Notes: generated from the letters alone by a model not told the origin. A DNA stretch of 64,000 bases from Bigelowiella natans CCMP2755 (GCA_000320545.1 ADNK01000985.1:1-64000); one strand, 5' to 3'. Counted from the stretch's first letter, positions 37,934 through 52,555 are shown. Made by a program: numbers and translations.

Positions 37934-39809
37934 GTGATTATAGTGGTGATGGTAGTGGTGAATATGATGTGGACAGAAATAAATAATTAATGCTATAATC
38001 GATTAAATTTTGGTCGATGAAGCAATGTAGCCGTCGGCATATCACAATATTAAGTAATCTAGTGTTTATTTTTGGAAGTTACATTCTTCGTTAAAAGTAG
38101 TACTAGTGCGTGTTATGTTGTTCACTGGCTATTTCCTTAAATAATAGTAATGATAGTTTAACGCATGATCATAACGCTATTAGGATGTCAGCCCGTGCGA
38201 ACGAAAGAAATTGATAATACGGATAGCAGCGACACGTTTCAGGGCAGAATGGAACCCAAAGTCGTTTATAAACTTTCAACAAATCGTGATAAACGATTTA
38301 CTGTGACTGTAGTTCAGGCTGATAAGGTAGTATATGTAGTAGAAGTGGTAGTAGTAGTAGTAGTTGCAAACCATGTTGCAATTAGCTTCCTCCTCCCATT
38401 ATCGTAGTGGTAAGATGGTGGCCGCAAGCAAGTAAGTAAGTAGTACTACAACTTGTGCACTACTACGTGTCTGATCAGCGATGATGATGATAATGAGGAA
38501 GAGGATGATGATGATGATAAGATATATTATTCTTGTTTTTATTCTATTGATGGCAATATAATAAATAAAAAAAAAAATAATAATAATAATAATAATAGGG
38601 AACGTTCATATTGGAAAGTGTAAAAAGCGTAAGAATAAAATATTTTTACCATTCTTCGGATCCACTGAGCCCTGAGAGTGTTGATGAGGACTCGGTACTT
38701 AATATTGTTTTAGTAATACTACTAGCTTCATTCAACAACAAATGATTTGATGCTCAGACCAGCACACAACTTTCTCCTTATTCTGTTCCTTCTACACTAC
38801 TTTAGTATTTTCCTTCTCCATATGTAGTATTCTTCTGCTTCATAATTGCCACCCTGTAATCATCATCATAATACATCTCTAGTTACCGATCAAAAAGCAA
38901 CAAGTACTACCAAGGCAAAAACTATTGCACTGTGAGGTGGGTTCATCATCTTCTCCCTATTCGCTTGTGTATGTTTTGTGTAAGTTTGTGTTGTGTGTGA
39001 AATCACACTGATTGCTTATAAGAATAACAAAATGATGATGATAATGATGATGATGATGATGATGATGATCGTATACATGAAAAAGTATTTACGAAGTTGT
39101 TGTTATTGTTCTTGTTCTCGTTTGTTGTTCTTCTTTTTGTTGTTGTTCTTTTTGACTAGATGGAATGGAGCAAGGAGTTGGTCGGGCACGAAATGCTTTC
39201 GACTCCCAGTGAACACGGAGACCGTGTAGTGTTCATGCTGGAAATCGAAATGTAGTACACTATTATGTTTTGTCATAATCTTGTGATAAGTACTACTGCA
39301 GTCCAACCCTCCCTGGACATTCAATTATGATTAATCATAATAAAAAAAAACCCAACAACAACAACAACATATCGCTGTTTGTTCTCCCCCTTCCTTACGC
39401 TGTAAAATGATTATTTGATGATCAGGTTCATTCGAGATGCAACCACAACCATAAGAATAGAGTATCCGATCGTCGCCAAGATCTATAAAAAGCCACACAC
39501 GGTTGCTTGCTTCTCTTCTTATTTCTCACAGTACAATTCAGATATCAGCTCTGTCTACCCTCTTTTCACGTTTCATCTTCTCCTGATCACCCCACCCACC
39601 CCCCTCTTCTCTTTCTCTCTCGATCTTGATTAGGTTGAGAGAAAGCATTTGACATCCCGTCTGCACCAATTGGGAGGGCATTTCAGGCTCACCAGAAATC
39701 TTGAGGTACTTACAACTACAAGTTATAATATGATCAATAGCGAGTAAATACTACCTTGTGATGATGGTGATGATGACGACGATGATGATGATGATGATGA
39801 TGCCAGTTG

Positions 39810-39844
<35 letters not shown>

Positions 39845-40797
39845 TTCTACGGTCAGAATGAACTTCATCCTCACTCAATCATCTTCCAAACACATTCCTC
39901 CCCCTCCTCAACGCTGACTTGTCTCTCCAATTTTCTTCTTTTTAGGCTAACGCTATATCTGGTTTGCTGACGAAAAATGCAAACCGATTGAGGCAAATGG
40001 AGGAACCTTTACAGGAAGAGTATCAGAGACAACATAAAGGTATAATAATAATATTGATAGTGGGATTAAAATAAAACGATAATGAAGATTAGAGACCATC
40101 AACGTGTTATATATGCGTGACTACAACAAATAAATAGTAATGGACAGTAGGAGTACTACATACCAAATGATCATTCATGGTGATATTGATATGTTTTTTG
40201 TTTATAAATTTTCTAAAATTAATATGAATAATAGCATTTATGGAGTCACTATCGGAGCCAAATATGCGCGACGAGGCCGACGTCATTTTCAAGTATCTTG
40301 AGAAGAAATCTGCCCCAGGTCGTAGAATATATATTGTGATACAGATGATACTCCTGTATTCTGCTGCATTGTGTCGTGTATTGTTGCATCGTATCTTTCA
40401 TATTCCTCATCGTCATCATATTAAATGAGGATAAAGTATTATCCAAGGTGTAGTAGTAGTAGTAGTAGTAGTTGTAGGTAGTTTCCGCCATACCATTTAC
40501 TACATAAGAATAGAGTGTATAACAAGGGGTAAAATTATCGACGATTACGACGACGACGACGACTGTTTTTGTGGAGAATTCGTCTGTATTACATATAGTT
40601 TTGATGATCAAGTCTCATCGAAATCGAAATCAGTAAATTTTTCATTCAATACGTGATGACAAGATAACTACTACAATTTGGGTCAACAGATTAGTCGCCT
40701 ATTTGTCACTAATCTTCTGTTATTGTTTATCATAATTAGACACCCCAAAAGGAGCGGAACGGAAAACACACCTCAGGAGGGGGTAATGATGTGTTAT

Positions 40798-40837
<40 letters not shown>

Positions 40838-41070
40838 AGTAGATATTTATCCTAACCCTTACACTTTCCCAGCAATTACGGCTGTGTTTGTTTGCTATCT
40901 ACCTTTGATTTATTCTTGTCCTCTAGTCATCATAAATTAATTGAGCTGCTACTGCTGTTTCATCATGTCAGATCTTCATATCTAAGCGGAAATCTGAGCA
41001 ACTCTATTTTGCCCATTACCATAGTACCAGAATCTAATGAGGAGGTATGTAACAGGAACAAACGAACAAC

Positions 41071-41105
<35 letters not shown>

Positions 41106-41555
41106 GGTTTATGGAGCTCTACTGTACATGATAACTCCAGCGTTTTTAATATTTGAGATAGAGAATATAGAAGAATATAGAGGAGAAGAAGAAGGATTGT
41201 GTTCGATGCTGCAAGTGTTTAGACGAAGAAGAAAAAGAAAATCAACTCAATACTGAAATTGGAAAATAAAAGCAACATTAAATCAATTTAAACTAGCGTC
41301 AAGATACATGAGTAGAATAAATTCAAAAATTAAATAAACACAATAGATATCTTCTTTGACGGAGTGTATAAATAATCCATACTCCTTCTTCCTTCCTTTC
41401 TCAAGGTCGTATTTAGGGAAGGATTTTTGCACAAAAAGGAGACTTTCGGATCTTTCAAGCGATATTTCTTCGTGCTGCAACCGCCACACTTATACTACTA
41501 CAAAACCAAGGAGGATGGTAATAATGGCATTCATTCACAAAATTGGTCGGACATG

Positions 41556-41592
<37 letters not shown>

Positions 41593-41794
41593 TATAATAT
41601 TATATATATATATATATATATATTTAGGCAAAGCCATCGGTCACATAAATCTTATAGATGCAAGTGTAGAGCGTGTAACAAACAACTCCAGGCATCCGTT
41701 TGCTTTCAAAATTTCAGAGGATAAAATTACGTGGATTTTGTCTGCAAACAATGAAAAAGAGATGCAAGAGTGGATGGAAGCTTTAGAATCGTGA
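25066..41794 (+). CDS. Kinesin-3 family motor with FHA, SH3-like, PDZ-like, ankyrin and PH domains, about 55 exons
   Basis: I read about 55 GT-AG exons from ATG 25066 to TGA 41794 totalling 6699 nt (2232 residues), every junction in phase. First exons: 25066-25109, 25204-25243, 25352-25404, 25468-25539, 25599-25684, 25751-25797, 25893-25932; last: 41406-41517, 41628-41794. The motor (residues 1-352) has [17 protein letters not shown]-loop [32 protein letters not shown]-like KMNAQSSRSH, DLAGSERV and [22 protein letters not shown] is at 436-559, after [11 protein letters not shown]3-like is at about 687-735 ([22 protein letters not shown]). A C2/KIF1-like stretch ([12 protein letters not shown]), coiled coil (1017-1150), PDZ-like (1266-1330), ankyrin repeats (1498-1628), KIF1-like middle segments and a C-terminal PH domain (2141-2232) follow. 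Kinesin-3 motors carry vesicles along microtubules; FHA and PH match KIF1/UNC-104. Confidence 0.9.
29877..29972. repeat. Compound microsatellite (TA)n-(GT)n
   Basis: A TA tract (about 29877-29915) and a GT tract (about 29942-29972) lie in the kinesin intron just before the SH3-like exon at 30076. Confidence 0.95.
31598..31687. repeat. 45-bp tandem duplication in a kinesin intron
   Basis: The unit 31598-31642 is repeated at 31643-31687 with about one base difference. Each copy ends in a pyrimidine-rich ATCCCCACAG word resembling a 3' splice site. It lies in the intron between the exons ending at 31441 and starting at 31905. Confidence 0.9.
32191..32464. repeat. Microsatellites (GA)n, then (CT)n-(CA)n
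   Basis: A GA tract starts right after the kinesin exon ending at 32183 (about 32192-32225). A CT tract (about 32387-32431) passes into a CA tract (about 32433-32465) after the exon 32314-32357. The two blocks flank a 44-nt exon. Confidence 0.95.
33307..33531. repeat. (TA)n and (CT)n tracts in one kinesin intron
   Basis: A TA tract (about 33309-33336) and a CT tract (about 33489-33530) lie upstream of the coiled-coil exon 33547-33747. The CT tract serves as an exaggerated polypyrimidine tract just before the acceptor at 33546. Confidence 0.9.
36597..36663. repeat. Compound microsatellite (TA)n-(TG)n
   Basis: A TA tract (about 36597-36629) passes through CATG into a TG tract (about 36632-36662), in the kinesin intron after the ankyrin exons. 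Confidence 0.95.
40800..40835. repeat. (GT)n tract in a kinesin intron
   Basis: A GT tract of about 17 units follows the 43-nt exon 40740-40782. Confidence 0.95.
41557..41624. repeat. Compound microsatellite (CA)n-(TA)n
   Basis: A CA tract (about 41558-41590) and a TA tract (about 41600-41623) occupy nearly the whole last kinesin intron, which splits the PH domain. The acceptor TTTAG follows directly. Confidence 0.95.
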
Positions 41795-43983
41795 ATCAAC
41801 TCATGTGATGACCGAAGTGTTCCACCTCATTTTTATCCTAATTTCATACTTTAATATATCATCTTTACTTCACGAAGCAGTCATGCTCAGTTTGCAGTAT
41901 CTGTTGTTTGTGTGCGCGCGTGTGTGTGTGTGTGTGTGTCGTGTCATCCGTACACATGCTAGCGCATGCAACGGGCTGGTAACATACACATATCTAGATA
42001 TAGCATAGATTATTATTGCACATTGTGTAACAGACAGCAAGCAGCTGATGCCTAAACGCTACGCACAGTGGCCACGATCACCGCCAAACTATCCAATACT
42101 AGCTAGCTACTAGCTAGCTAGCGAGCTCCATGAAACGCAAATCTACATGAAAGCTTTGCACACGTAGCGTCATTTATCACAATAGCTCCACCTACGTACT
42201 TGGGCTGAAGCATGTCATATTGTTATGAAATCACAAGCGAGCATTATACATGCTATACATTCCAACTTGTTTTGTCAGTACGGCACACACGACATATGAC
42301 TAGACAATTTGCATGCTACCTAGCTAGCATGCGCAAAATAGATATTTTACTAGAAATCTTTACAACCTATTATACACAAGTGTTCAAGCTACATACTAGC
42401 ACATCTAGATTCTTAGCATCGACCATCTAGCCATCTAAGCCATATTTTAAATCATATTACAAGCTCCTGGAAGTAGGAAATACATGACGGCTTTCATCCC
42501 CGCCATTAAGAGTCTCTTTACAGGACGAAAATAATGAAGGCTGCCCAAAGTTTGTGCTGCGGATTACAACCTTTTTCTCCTCCTGACGTATCAAGATGCA
42601 CCAATCAACATGTTGATGCTTGCACATTCACATTTCATGCTGTGAAATTTACCTTGCCCCTTATTTCCTTCTAAACAAGAAATTATTCTTACACACTTAA
42701 AAAGAAATTTTGTTGTTTGTGCTCATACATTATATTGGGGGTATGCTTTTCTGCGCTACTACGTATTGTATAGGAGACTACAATAAAGTATCGACCTGCA
42801 GGCGTCCAAGAATTATGTTAAGCTCAGAATTTTGAAGAAAGGATATGCGGTAGTGAATTTCCGTCACAGAGATCCCGGGGAAGCATAACACCTATAGATC
42901 AGTATTATTGTTCATATAGCATAGGAACAGCTTATCCTTGCTAATTATCATTGGAGGGGTGCATATTTTACAATGAGAAGAGGGATTCGTAGCAACTCAA
43001 TACCAAATTTGCGTTTTCCTTTTTTGCATAACGACATCAATTTATTACCAGAGATAAGATAGCATGCCGAGTTTTTGCCAGCACTTCTTCATTCATCTAC
43101 GAAACATATATTTAACACATACACACACATGCACAAATACACACACGATGTATAGAAATATATATCAAAACAATTCAATACAGTTGCAACAGAATGACAG
43201 TTTAGCTAACTTCCCAACTTGCTCAGTAACATACAGACGAACATGCACTCAACTACACATAGTTTTACTTAGCATCCATACACATTCAAAGCATGAAATG
43301 AGACATTCCAAATTGACAGAATGGCCAACATACCGCTATATGGCAATCACGGGTAAGAATGTTCCAAGAACGCACGGGAACCTTAACACTCTGCAGCAGT
43401 GAGAAAGTAAAAGAAAAGAACAGAACAGAAACGGAAAAGAAAGCAAGCAATAAAAACATGTCAACAATGAAATTCGTTACAATAGGGATATAGTGTTAGA
43501 GGAGAGGACAAAGTGTAAGAAGGACACAGTAAATCTGGTGCATGCAACGATGTATTTTAAAATTTCTGACACAAAGTCTTTTTGTCGTATGGATATCCAT
43601 CCAAGACATCACTCCTTGCACCAAGTGAAGGAAGGTGATTTATATTTACGCTTTAAGGGAATAATCGTTTATCTTCAAATCGTTCTATTACTGAGCACAT
43701 AGCACATAATAAGGTGGTGTGTTTGTTGTACAACCGAAGCTTGTAGTCTAAGGGTCCATATGTCACTATGTTTATAGGAGACAAAAGCGTCGTACGAAAC
43801 TGATCATGAAGAGAAGAAGAAAAATAAGATGATGGCAAAGAATACAAAATGTGAGAAGAAGAGGAGGGGACAAGCAAGAGTGGAATAGAAGTGACTATAC
43901 TTAATGATAGCAGTCGATAGGTCATGCCATCTCATTTATGAATCACAACAACAAGAACAACAACAATAACAACATAAAGAAGA
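41795..43983. other. Intergenic, no supported gene
   Basis: This lies between the converging 3' ends of the kinesin and TFIIIC-like genes. It holds a GT tract near 41917-41940, CTAGCTAG palindromes near 42100-42125 and AT-rich sequence. The short open frames show no recognisable family. Confidence 0.55.
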
Positions 43984-44013
43984 TTATTTGTGTGGCTTGT
44001 ATTTCCGGTGAGT

Positions 44014-44051
<38 letters not shown>

Positions 44052-44398
44052 CTCCAAGTGTAAACTTCTTCCAGCACCACCGCGGCTCTCTCTCATTAAC
44101 AACCAAAAAAATTAAACAACCTGCAAATATGCGCCGACGTCTCTCCAATTCCTCGAGAATTAAGCGAAGAATCTCTTTGCTCTTTCTTCTTCTCTGCATC
44201 GTCGTATGTGCTGCTTCGATCATAATAGCACTGCTGTGTATATTATCACCTTCTGATGGCTGTTTGGTTTCTGCTGCTGATCTTTTATATCTACCATCAT
44301 CATTAGCACCATACTCCTGTTTCTCCTCCTCCTCCTCCTCGATTTTATAGTCGTTTTTGATGGTGATATTCTTCTTGTTCTTGCTCTCGTTGATTTCC

Positions 44399-44431
<33 letters not shown>

Positions 44432-46786
44432 TTTTCCTTCCTCAGCAACAGCAATCGATGCACCATTTCTAAGAGTTGACCGAAGCGTGCTCCGCTCTCT
44501 CCCTGTTGTTTGAGAAGAAAAATGATAATAAAACCGTGAGGTACTGTTCATAAGACAGTGGTGCGTATGTATTTGAGAAGTTGTAGCATCCCACACTGTT
44601 TGTTATTTCTAATCACTTTCTCCCTCAATTTGAGCTCCTCTTCGCCTCCACCTCTCCCCCCTCCTCAGGTATACATACACTATTTGTTTCTGGGCTACTA
44701 TTTAAGATTGAAGTATTGATTCTCGTCTTGTTGTCATCCATCATCATCATCATCGTCGTCGTTGTCTTTCACTCACCGCAGCTTCGATGACACATTCTAC
44801 TTTTGCAACGAGAAGATCGTGATGTTGTTTGTAGTTGGAGGGAGGTGAGGAGGGCGACGAGGAAGAGAGAGCCAACAAATCGGATGAAGAAGATGATAAT
44901 AATGATGATGATGATGATGATGATGATTGTGACAAATGCTGCAACGATGATAACAAAGACGAGGAAGCTGCAATCTGGACTGAGGCCTCAAGAGCAGCCG
45001 ATCTTGCCTTTGGTAAGATACGCAAGTGGTGAAACGTGCAGAATTGACATTCATTCCACACGAACATATCCTTCTCATCATCATCATCGTCATCATCATC
45101 ATCATCATCATCACTTGAAGAACAAACAACCAAGAAACTAGCCAACCTACCGCTTGATCTTCATTGGAAAGCTTCTTTAACCCACCAGAATACTCTAAAG
45201 CTGGAATCACGTCGAATCTTCCCTCAGCTGCCATACCAAAAAATCCTGCCAACTCGCCCTGTTGTGGATGGTGATAGAGAGATAGATTATATTTTATCGA
45301 TGATACTTTTTGTCAAGAATCATCATATGATGACTGCTGTTCTTGCTGTTGGTAATGATGATCGCAGTGGCTAAGTAAAGCTACAATATACAATGAAGAA
45401 GGAGAAATATATGAACGCGATAGCACTAATATGAGTGTAGTAGCAGCAGGATGAGCAAGGCTAGAAAAGGAGAAACCAACCACATCATTATTATTTAATT
45501 TCAGTATAAATATCATTGCGCTCAATTATCTTGCTAGTAGTACTATCACCTTCTGGCTAGTTGAAAGAGGAAGTATGATGTTGCTAAGCTCATCCTCATC
45601 CTCCTCCTCCTCCTCCTCCTCCTCCTCCTCTGCGTTGTCATCATCATTATCGTCGTCATCCTCCTCCTCCTCCTCCTCCTCTTCTCCTTCTTCTTTCATA
45701 ATTTCTGTCCTTGTTCTCTCCCACAACTTGCTTTTCTTGGTTTGCGCGCCTTTATCAGTTGTGATGGGCTCTTTCCTAGTTCGCACGCACATAACAACAC
45801 AGCGTAGCACACAACCGAGGAGTAGCAATTTCAGAACACAACAACGAAGAAGAAGAAGAAGAATGGTGGTGGTGATGTTGTTGTTTTTGTTGTGACCTCT
45901 TTCTGCGCTGGCATGTGGTGAGCTGCTGCTTGGAATCTTGATGATGATGAATCAGGTTGCTGACCTGGTTTGATCACATCGTACACATCGTTAGTGTCAG
46001 CACTCACATCAGTGAAGAATGTGATCATAGTAAATATAGCGGATTGATGAGAACAATAAAGAGGAGGAGGAGGAGGAAGAAGAAGAAGAAGACTAGGAAA
46101 TAACAGGAAATCGTAATGTCTGATCGATCGAGCAGAGTAATAAGATAAGTTCCAGAAGTATGCTATTACTACTACCTTGCTGCGGTACTTTGATGCCTCT
46201 TCAAATAGCGAGTGTGGGTATGTGCTACAGCGTATACTCTCCTGGATGCCTTTGTGGATCTTTTCACGGAATATGTATAGAGTGTGTGTATATATATATT
46301 TCTATATAATGTATGAGTGATTGATGATGATGATGATGATGATGATGATGTGATGACGACGATGATGACGAGAAAGTACCGAATAACTATTTTGATGTTA
46401 TCCCCTCAACTACTACGATAATACCTTAAATGATCGTCCATCTTCAGATTGGGTTGCTCGAGTTTTGCTAATGTACCTTCTCCGCTGCAGCAAGAGGAAG
46501 AAAGAAAGAGAAAGCAAGCAATATGGATATTCCAAAATCACAAACGATCGCATATATCGTAGTACCATAGAAACACACACCACCTACACGCATATGAGAG
46601 AAAGGTCATCACGATTGTCATCATCGACATCATTTTAATGTTTATCTAACCCTATCATTATTTATTATTATTATTTATTACTATTATTATTATTATTCTC
46701 ACGTGCAATTGTGCCAAGGCAGCTGTCATTTCTTCTGATGTAAATTGCTCCAGAATTAGACTCGCTGCAGGCTTGTGATACCTGTG

Positions 46787-46821
<35 letters not shown>

Positions 46822-48160
46822 TACCATCATCATCGTAATAATAAGAGGGAGCCTGACATTTGTCATCATTCTCTCGTCATCATAGAATCGATTAATCAAT
46901 CAATCAATCAATCAATTAATCTATCTATATGCATGGATATAACTAGCGCTGTACGCTAGAGAACGTTGATGCATCAAGAGAATGCGGGTGTCGTGATTTC
47001 TAAATAGTATTGGTATAGCAGCGTTTTGTCGTTATTGAGCGCTCCTTTCCCCGCTCATCACAGTCATCATTATCGTCACCATTACTATCCACACTACTCA
47101 CGTCTCCTCACCTTGTGGCATCTTGGAAAACAACAACTTTTAGCATGTTTGCTGCTGCCTCGATTCTGCTCGCATGTGCTCTTTGACGAGACGCCTCTGC
47201 AACCTCAGCTAAGGCTGCTCTTACAATCTCGTCTTCTTTCACCGCCAAATCCTTCTCTTCCTCCCCCCCCGCCTCTGCCCCTCCTTGTTTCTCTCTCTGC
47301 TGTCCGCATTTTGTCACCACGTCTTTCATCCCCCCCTTTTCCTTAGAAGCGGAAGTCTTAGAAGCAGAAGTTTTAGGGGGGGGCGGTATACTGGAGGGAG
47401 GCGGGTGAGGGATTATATGGTGGCCTGAAAACAGATGAAAAACAATGTATTTACATGATTATTATGGAGAAACAAGGAGGAGAAGAAAGAAAGGAAATGA
47501 AGAAGCGAATGATGATAAAATGGAGTGTGAATATGTTTATGCGGTCAATCACAAGACACTTTCTCGGATTATTAACATGCTTAATCTTCTTATTTACATT
47601 AATGTCTATTGCCGCGATGTTAACTAGTAGGTTTATTTGCATCATACCATGGCCGATTACAGCTTGGTGGTGGGAGAGGACATTGAGAGTATTACGAAGT
47701 GCCTTTCTATTATTCGTTGCACGTGCTATGCGTGTGACCCTGTGTGCGGTCTCCTTCTCTTCTAGCTCTAAAGCGGCCGAAATGAAGGATACTGCTGATT
47801 TGTTTGTGACTCCACTGTACCCGGCTTTTAACCACAAATTATACCTAGTCATGATGATCAGAGAGACAACAGAGAGATAGACGATGATGATGATGATGAT
47901 GATTGATGATGATAGTCATGGTGACAAAAATGCTGTTTGTCTCAGTCGTAGCAACTGCATGTTCTCGCCAACAAGCAGCGCCTATTCGATTCTCTCCTGT
48001 CTCCCGACGTGCAAACAAACACACACACACGCAAACACACTTACACGCATACAGGCAATGCTTTGTGATCGTAGGAAGTGGCAAAAATGAGATCAATATC
48101 ATATAAAGTAGATTAAACAGAGAAAGACAGTACATGCGGGTAAACACGTCGTCCAAAGCA

Positions 48161-48193
<33 letters not shown>

Positions 48194-50407
48194 ACATTGC
48201 AAGCAGTTGAGCGTTTTGGTGTCTTTTCCACTTCCTGTCGTCAAATGGCCTTCGTCGTTGCGCAACGCGACCTGCCTTATTAAACCGCACGGAGGATGAT
48301 GGAGAAGACACCACAGACTTGCTGTTCGCGCCCATGCCCCCTCTCCTCTTGCTCCCCCTCCTCCTCCTCTCAGCAGAATCGTCAACCCCATTGTTGATTG
48401 TTGGTTTGGAGGGGTTGCTTCTCCCTGTTCTCCTTTTCTTCCTATGGCTGCTGCTTCTTCCAGGGGAGGTGAATATGAATTCCACCGAGCTACTACTTGT
48501 ATTCCGACGATATATATTCCTCTCTCCTCCTCCTTTATCGGTGTTGTTGGTAAAATCGCCATCATCGTTGCTATTGCTATGAGCATCTTCTGTCCGCCCT
48601 TTCCTCTTGCCCCTCCCCTTCCTCGATGAGCGACGACGAAATTTGTGAAGAAGGTGGGTGAAGTTGCGGTTAAGGAAGCCTGTTTCCATGTCAAACTTTG
48701 CCACAAACGGAAGGAGTTTCATAGCGAAATCAACTGCGACAACCTAATTAAGAAGGAATAGTGAGCCGCCGCAGCTGCAGCACACTACTAATTGTACTTA
48801 TGGAAGAACACTGAGCCTCTTCTTCTTCTTCTTCTTCTTCTTCTTCTTCTCTTCTTCTTTTCACTACTAAATATGGTTGCTTGGTGTATGTAGTAGTTAT
48901 ATGTATATATATATATATATATGTAATCCAACAACGCACAGTGGCTGAGAGCCCATTGTCGCGTGCGCACCGAACGACGTCCTGTACCTGATACAATAAG
49001 AGATCATCAATTTTGATGAGGAGATAGTAGGAGTAGATTCTCTAGATTCTGTGATAGATTCTGTAATAGTATTTGTAGGCATAGTAGCAGTAGTAGCAGT
49101 AGTTGTAGTAGTAGTAGTAGTTGTAGTAGTAGCACCGAGACGTGTATGTCAGGATTCATTTTTGCTAGTGCCTCCTTTGATTTCTTCGTTCGATAGTTCC
49201 TGGACCGGTACACCCAATTGGCGTTCCTGTAAAGCACCAATGGTGATAAGGATCTCGTTATCATTTGTTATTGTGATGGGACTCGAATTAACGATTTGAG
49301 GAGGAGGAAGTGGTGGTGAGCGATGATGATGATGGTGGGAGAACCAGAAAAGAGAAACAGCTCAACTAAAAACAAAGAAATCATTTTTCTACACGATGCA
49401 GAAGCATCCTTACAGTTGTTTCCCCCCTCGTTTCCATCTCTCACAACTATCAGTACTACTAGTAGTTGAAGGTAGTTGCGGTAGTAGTAGTTGTAGGAGT
49501 ACCGGTAAAGATCCGGAAACTTTGTTACAGAAGGAAAGTCCTCTTCTTCTTGGCTTCCTTCCCTCCCCCCTCCTTCTTTGGCATTATTATTCTGCTGCTG
49601 CTGCTGGTGGTGGTGCTGCATTGTGTGCATTCTAAGCGTTGCCCAATAGAAGTCGAGTGCCTTGAGGTCGGAGATGGGTATTATTCTATCAGATGATCCA
49701 ATTTTAGCTGAGTCGTGTATCTGAATGCAGTGCTGCATAGCAAGGGTGCTACTACTACTACTAGTAGTAGGTCCACCGCATGTACTACTGATGCTGCTAT
49801 TGGGTGCTACATCCTCTGATCGAGCGGAAGGAGGAGGAGGAGGAGGAGGAGGAGGAGGAGGAGGAGGGAATAGATTTGCTTGCCGCTGTGGGTTCCTAAT
49901 CATCTTCGACCCATCTCCGCCATCTTCACTACCTGCTGTACTTGTGCTAGCAGTGGTGATTGCAGCTGTCAATAAGGTTGATGACGAGGAGGAGGAAGAG
50001 GTGGTAGTAGTGGGATATGATGGTGATGATAGTGACGGTGATTGTAATGATGGTAACGATGGAAAAAGAAGAGGGGAGACTGGTACATCAGGAACGATGG
50101 CGGGAGACAGTGGCGGCATTGAGGGAGAGGAGGAAGAGGAAAGGGGGGGGGGGAGTGCTGGATTAGCAAACCCATCATTCCCAAATGAATGAGATGTTCG
50201 TGTTGCTTTGACTTCTCCTGGTGTAGTGGCCTTTACTGCTGCATCTGCTGCAGATGGAATAGTAGTAGCAGCAGCGGCATCTGATAGAAGTCCAAGGTTT
50301 CGCAGCAATGCGTACGCCTCGAAAAAACCCTAGTCACAGTAGTAGTAGCACCACGGTGGTTGGGGGGACAACACGAGATACCATAAGCAATGAGGAGAAG
50401 GACAAAC

Positions 50408-50442
<35 letters not shown>

Positions 50443-50881
50443 TATCCATCCCAATCATCATCATGTGCAATATTGTTACTAACTCAAGCTACTTACTACT
50501 TCTAAGTAGTAGTAAGGATAAAAGGAACACCAACAATGCCAACAACATGCACACATACAATGGTATAATACCATATACCTTAAATCCCCGTTGGTAGAAG
50601 TGATCTCTGAGATCTGGTGGGAGATCTCGAAGCCTTTTATCATGTAGTGCTTCATCCGTGACGACGGCACGTGCCAAACCACTCGTAGCAGCAGTAGGCG
50701 CTCCACAAATCTTAAAAGAAGAAGATGAAGATGATGAAGAAGAAGAAGAAGAAGAAGAAGAAGAAGAAGAAGAAGAGAAGGCGGAGAAAGAGGAGGAAGT
50801 GTTGTCAACAAATCTGAATATTCCTTACGTTCTTTCTCGTGGTCAGAGTCGCCTTCGATGGTCAAAATTTGTGTTCTCTCT

Positions 50882-50960
<79 letters not shown>

Positions 50961-51197
50961 CCTCCCTCCCCTCATACCTGCAAGTATAGAGACACACTGA
51001 TTGAATCGATGGCCTCCTTCGTCGATAGGTTCCGACCCTTCATCGACGTTTCTACGATGATTTCAAACACACGCACACACACATACACACACACACACGC
51101 AAGAGTCATAATACACGTAAGACGTGTTCTGAAAGGTGGAGGGAAAAGTGAAACGATAGAGGTAATAATGGTGCTTACAATGGCTACTGCAACAACA

Positions 51198-51229
<32 letters not shown>

Positions 51230-51763
51230 CCCTGAAGAGATGCTTGTGGAGAAGATAAGCACGCAAGTTTCGTGCTTTGACATATCCTAGTAGCTGTCTG
51301 TAAAGCATATCCGCTGCAACTTGCTTCAAATCGATACTCGAGGGCGCACCAGCCCCAGTCCTGTCGCGCCCCTGTACTGAATAAGCGCCGATCTAACAAC
51401 ACAAATAGAGAACAGCGTAATAGTAGTGGGTCATCAATACATCAATATCACTACAATGCTAGTAAGTCTCTTCTGCTGCTCTCACACTGGCACTACTTGC
51501 CCCCCACCGTTACCTTTCTTGTCGCCGATTCCATATGAAAGCAGGTTTGCTGCACTTCAGGGTCGGTATGGTCAATTGAAGGGTGGAGAAGAGTGACGAA
51601 TCGTTGGACCGACACGGTTCCAGAGGTATGAGATTGCCTCTGTAGCTCGTATACCCTAATCAATATTATTACGACATGTTGCTTTAATATACTACTATGT
51701 GTATGTTCTCGGTACAACAAGACGGCCAATAGCTACTACAACTATGCTATGGATGATGAGTAT

Positions 51764-51804
<41 letters not shown>

Positions 51805-51826
51805 ACGGATGTACATAAATATGTAG

Positions 51827-51864
<38 letters not shown>

Positions 51865-52555
51865 GAGAGAGAGAGAGAGAAGAGACTTGAGCAATCCATC
51901 CTTCTCCATATCCGCAAACAATCGCACGGATGTCCTAAGGAAAGCATGATCAGAATGATAATAATAATAACAATAATAACAATAATAATGATGATGATAG
52001 TGATGGTGACGAAGGGAGTTATTATCGATGGGATAAGCGAGAAGATGATGGGAGAGATTAGTGGTGGTGGTGGTGGTAGTAGTAGTTGTAGTAGTAGTAG
52101 TAGTGATATTTAGATACAATATTAGTAATGATGTCCTTCATCTATGCTTTCATCATCATCATCATCTTCTTCTTCTTCTCTTCTTATACCTGCTATCTAA
52201 GATTCCAAAGCCTCCCTCCTTTGCTCGAATTCGCTTCCTGAGGTCTTTCGCGCTGACGATTTTTTCCGTATTAACAGCATCTAACGCCATCTTGCGGCGG
52301 TTCTTATAGAGGCCAGTCTCCTGATGCAGCCGGCCGGGGGAGGGGGACCGACCTCGGCCTCCTCGTCGTTGTCGTTGTCGTTTCCTACTACTGCTGGGAT
52401 TATGATAATAATGAAGGAGGTGGTGGTGAGATGGTGATATGTTTCAACAATTAGTTTTGCATCATCAAGCATGATGAAGACAGGACTATACTTTAACTAC
52501 TAGTAGTAGTATAGTACTACTAATGCTGCTTCTTCTATTCTAGTGTGTGTTTCAC

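Noticed and set aside
47455-47880. 141-codon plus-strand frame with hydrophobic stretches
   Set aside because: It is antisense to an open minus-strand frame inside the TFIIIC-like gene and has no recognisable family or splice context.
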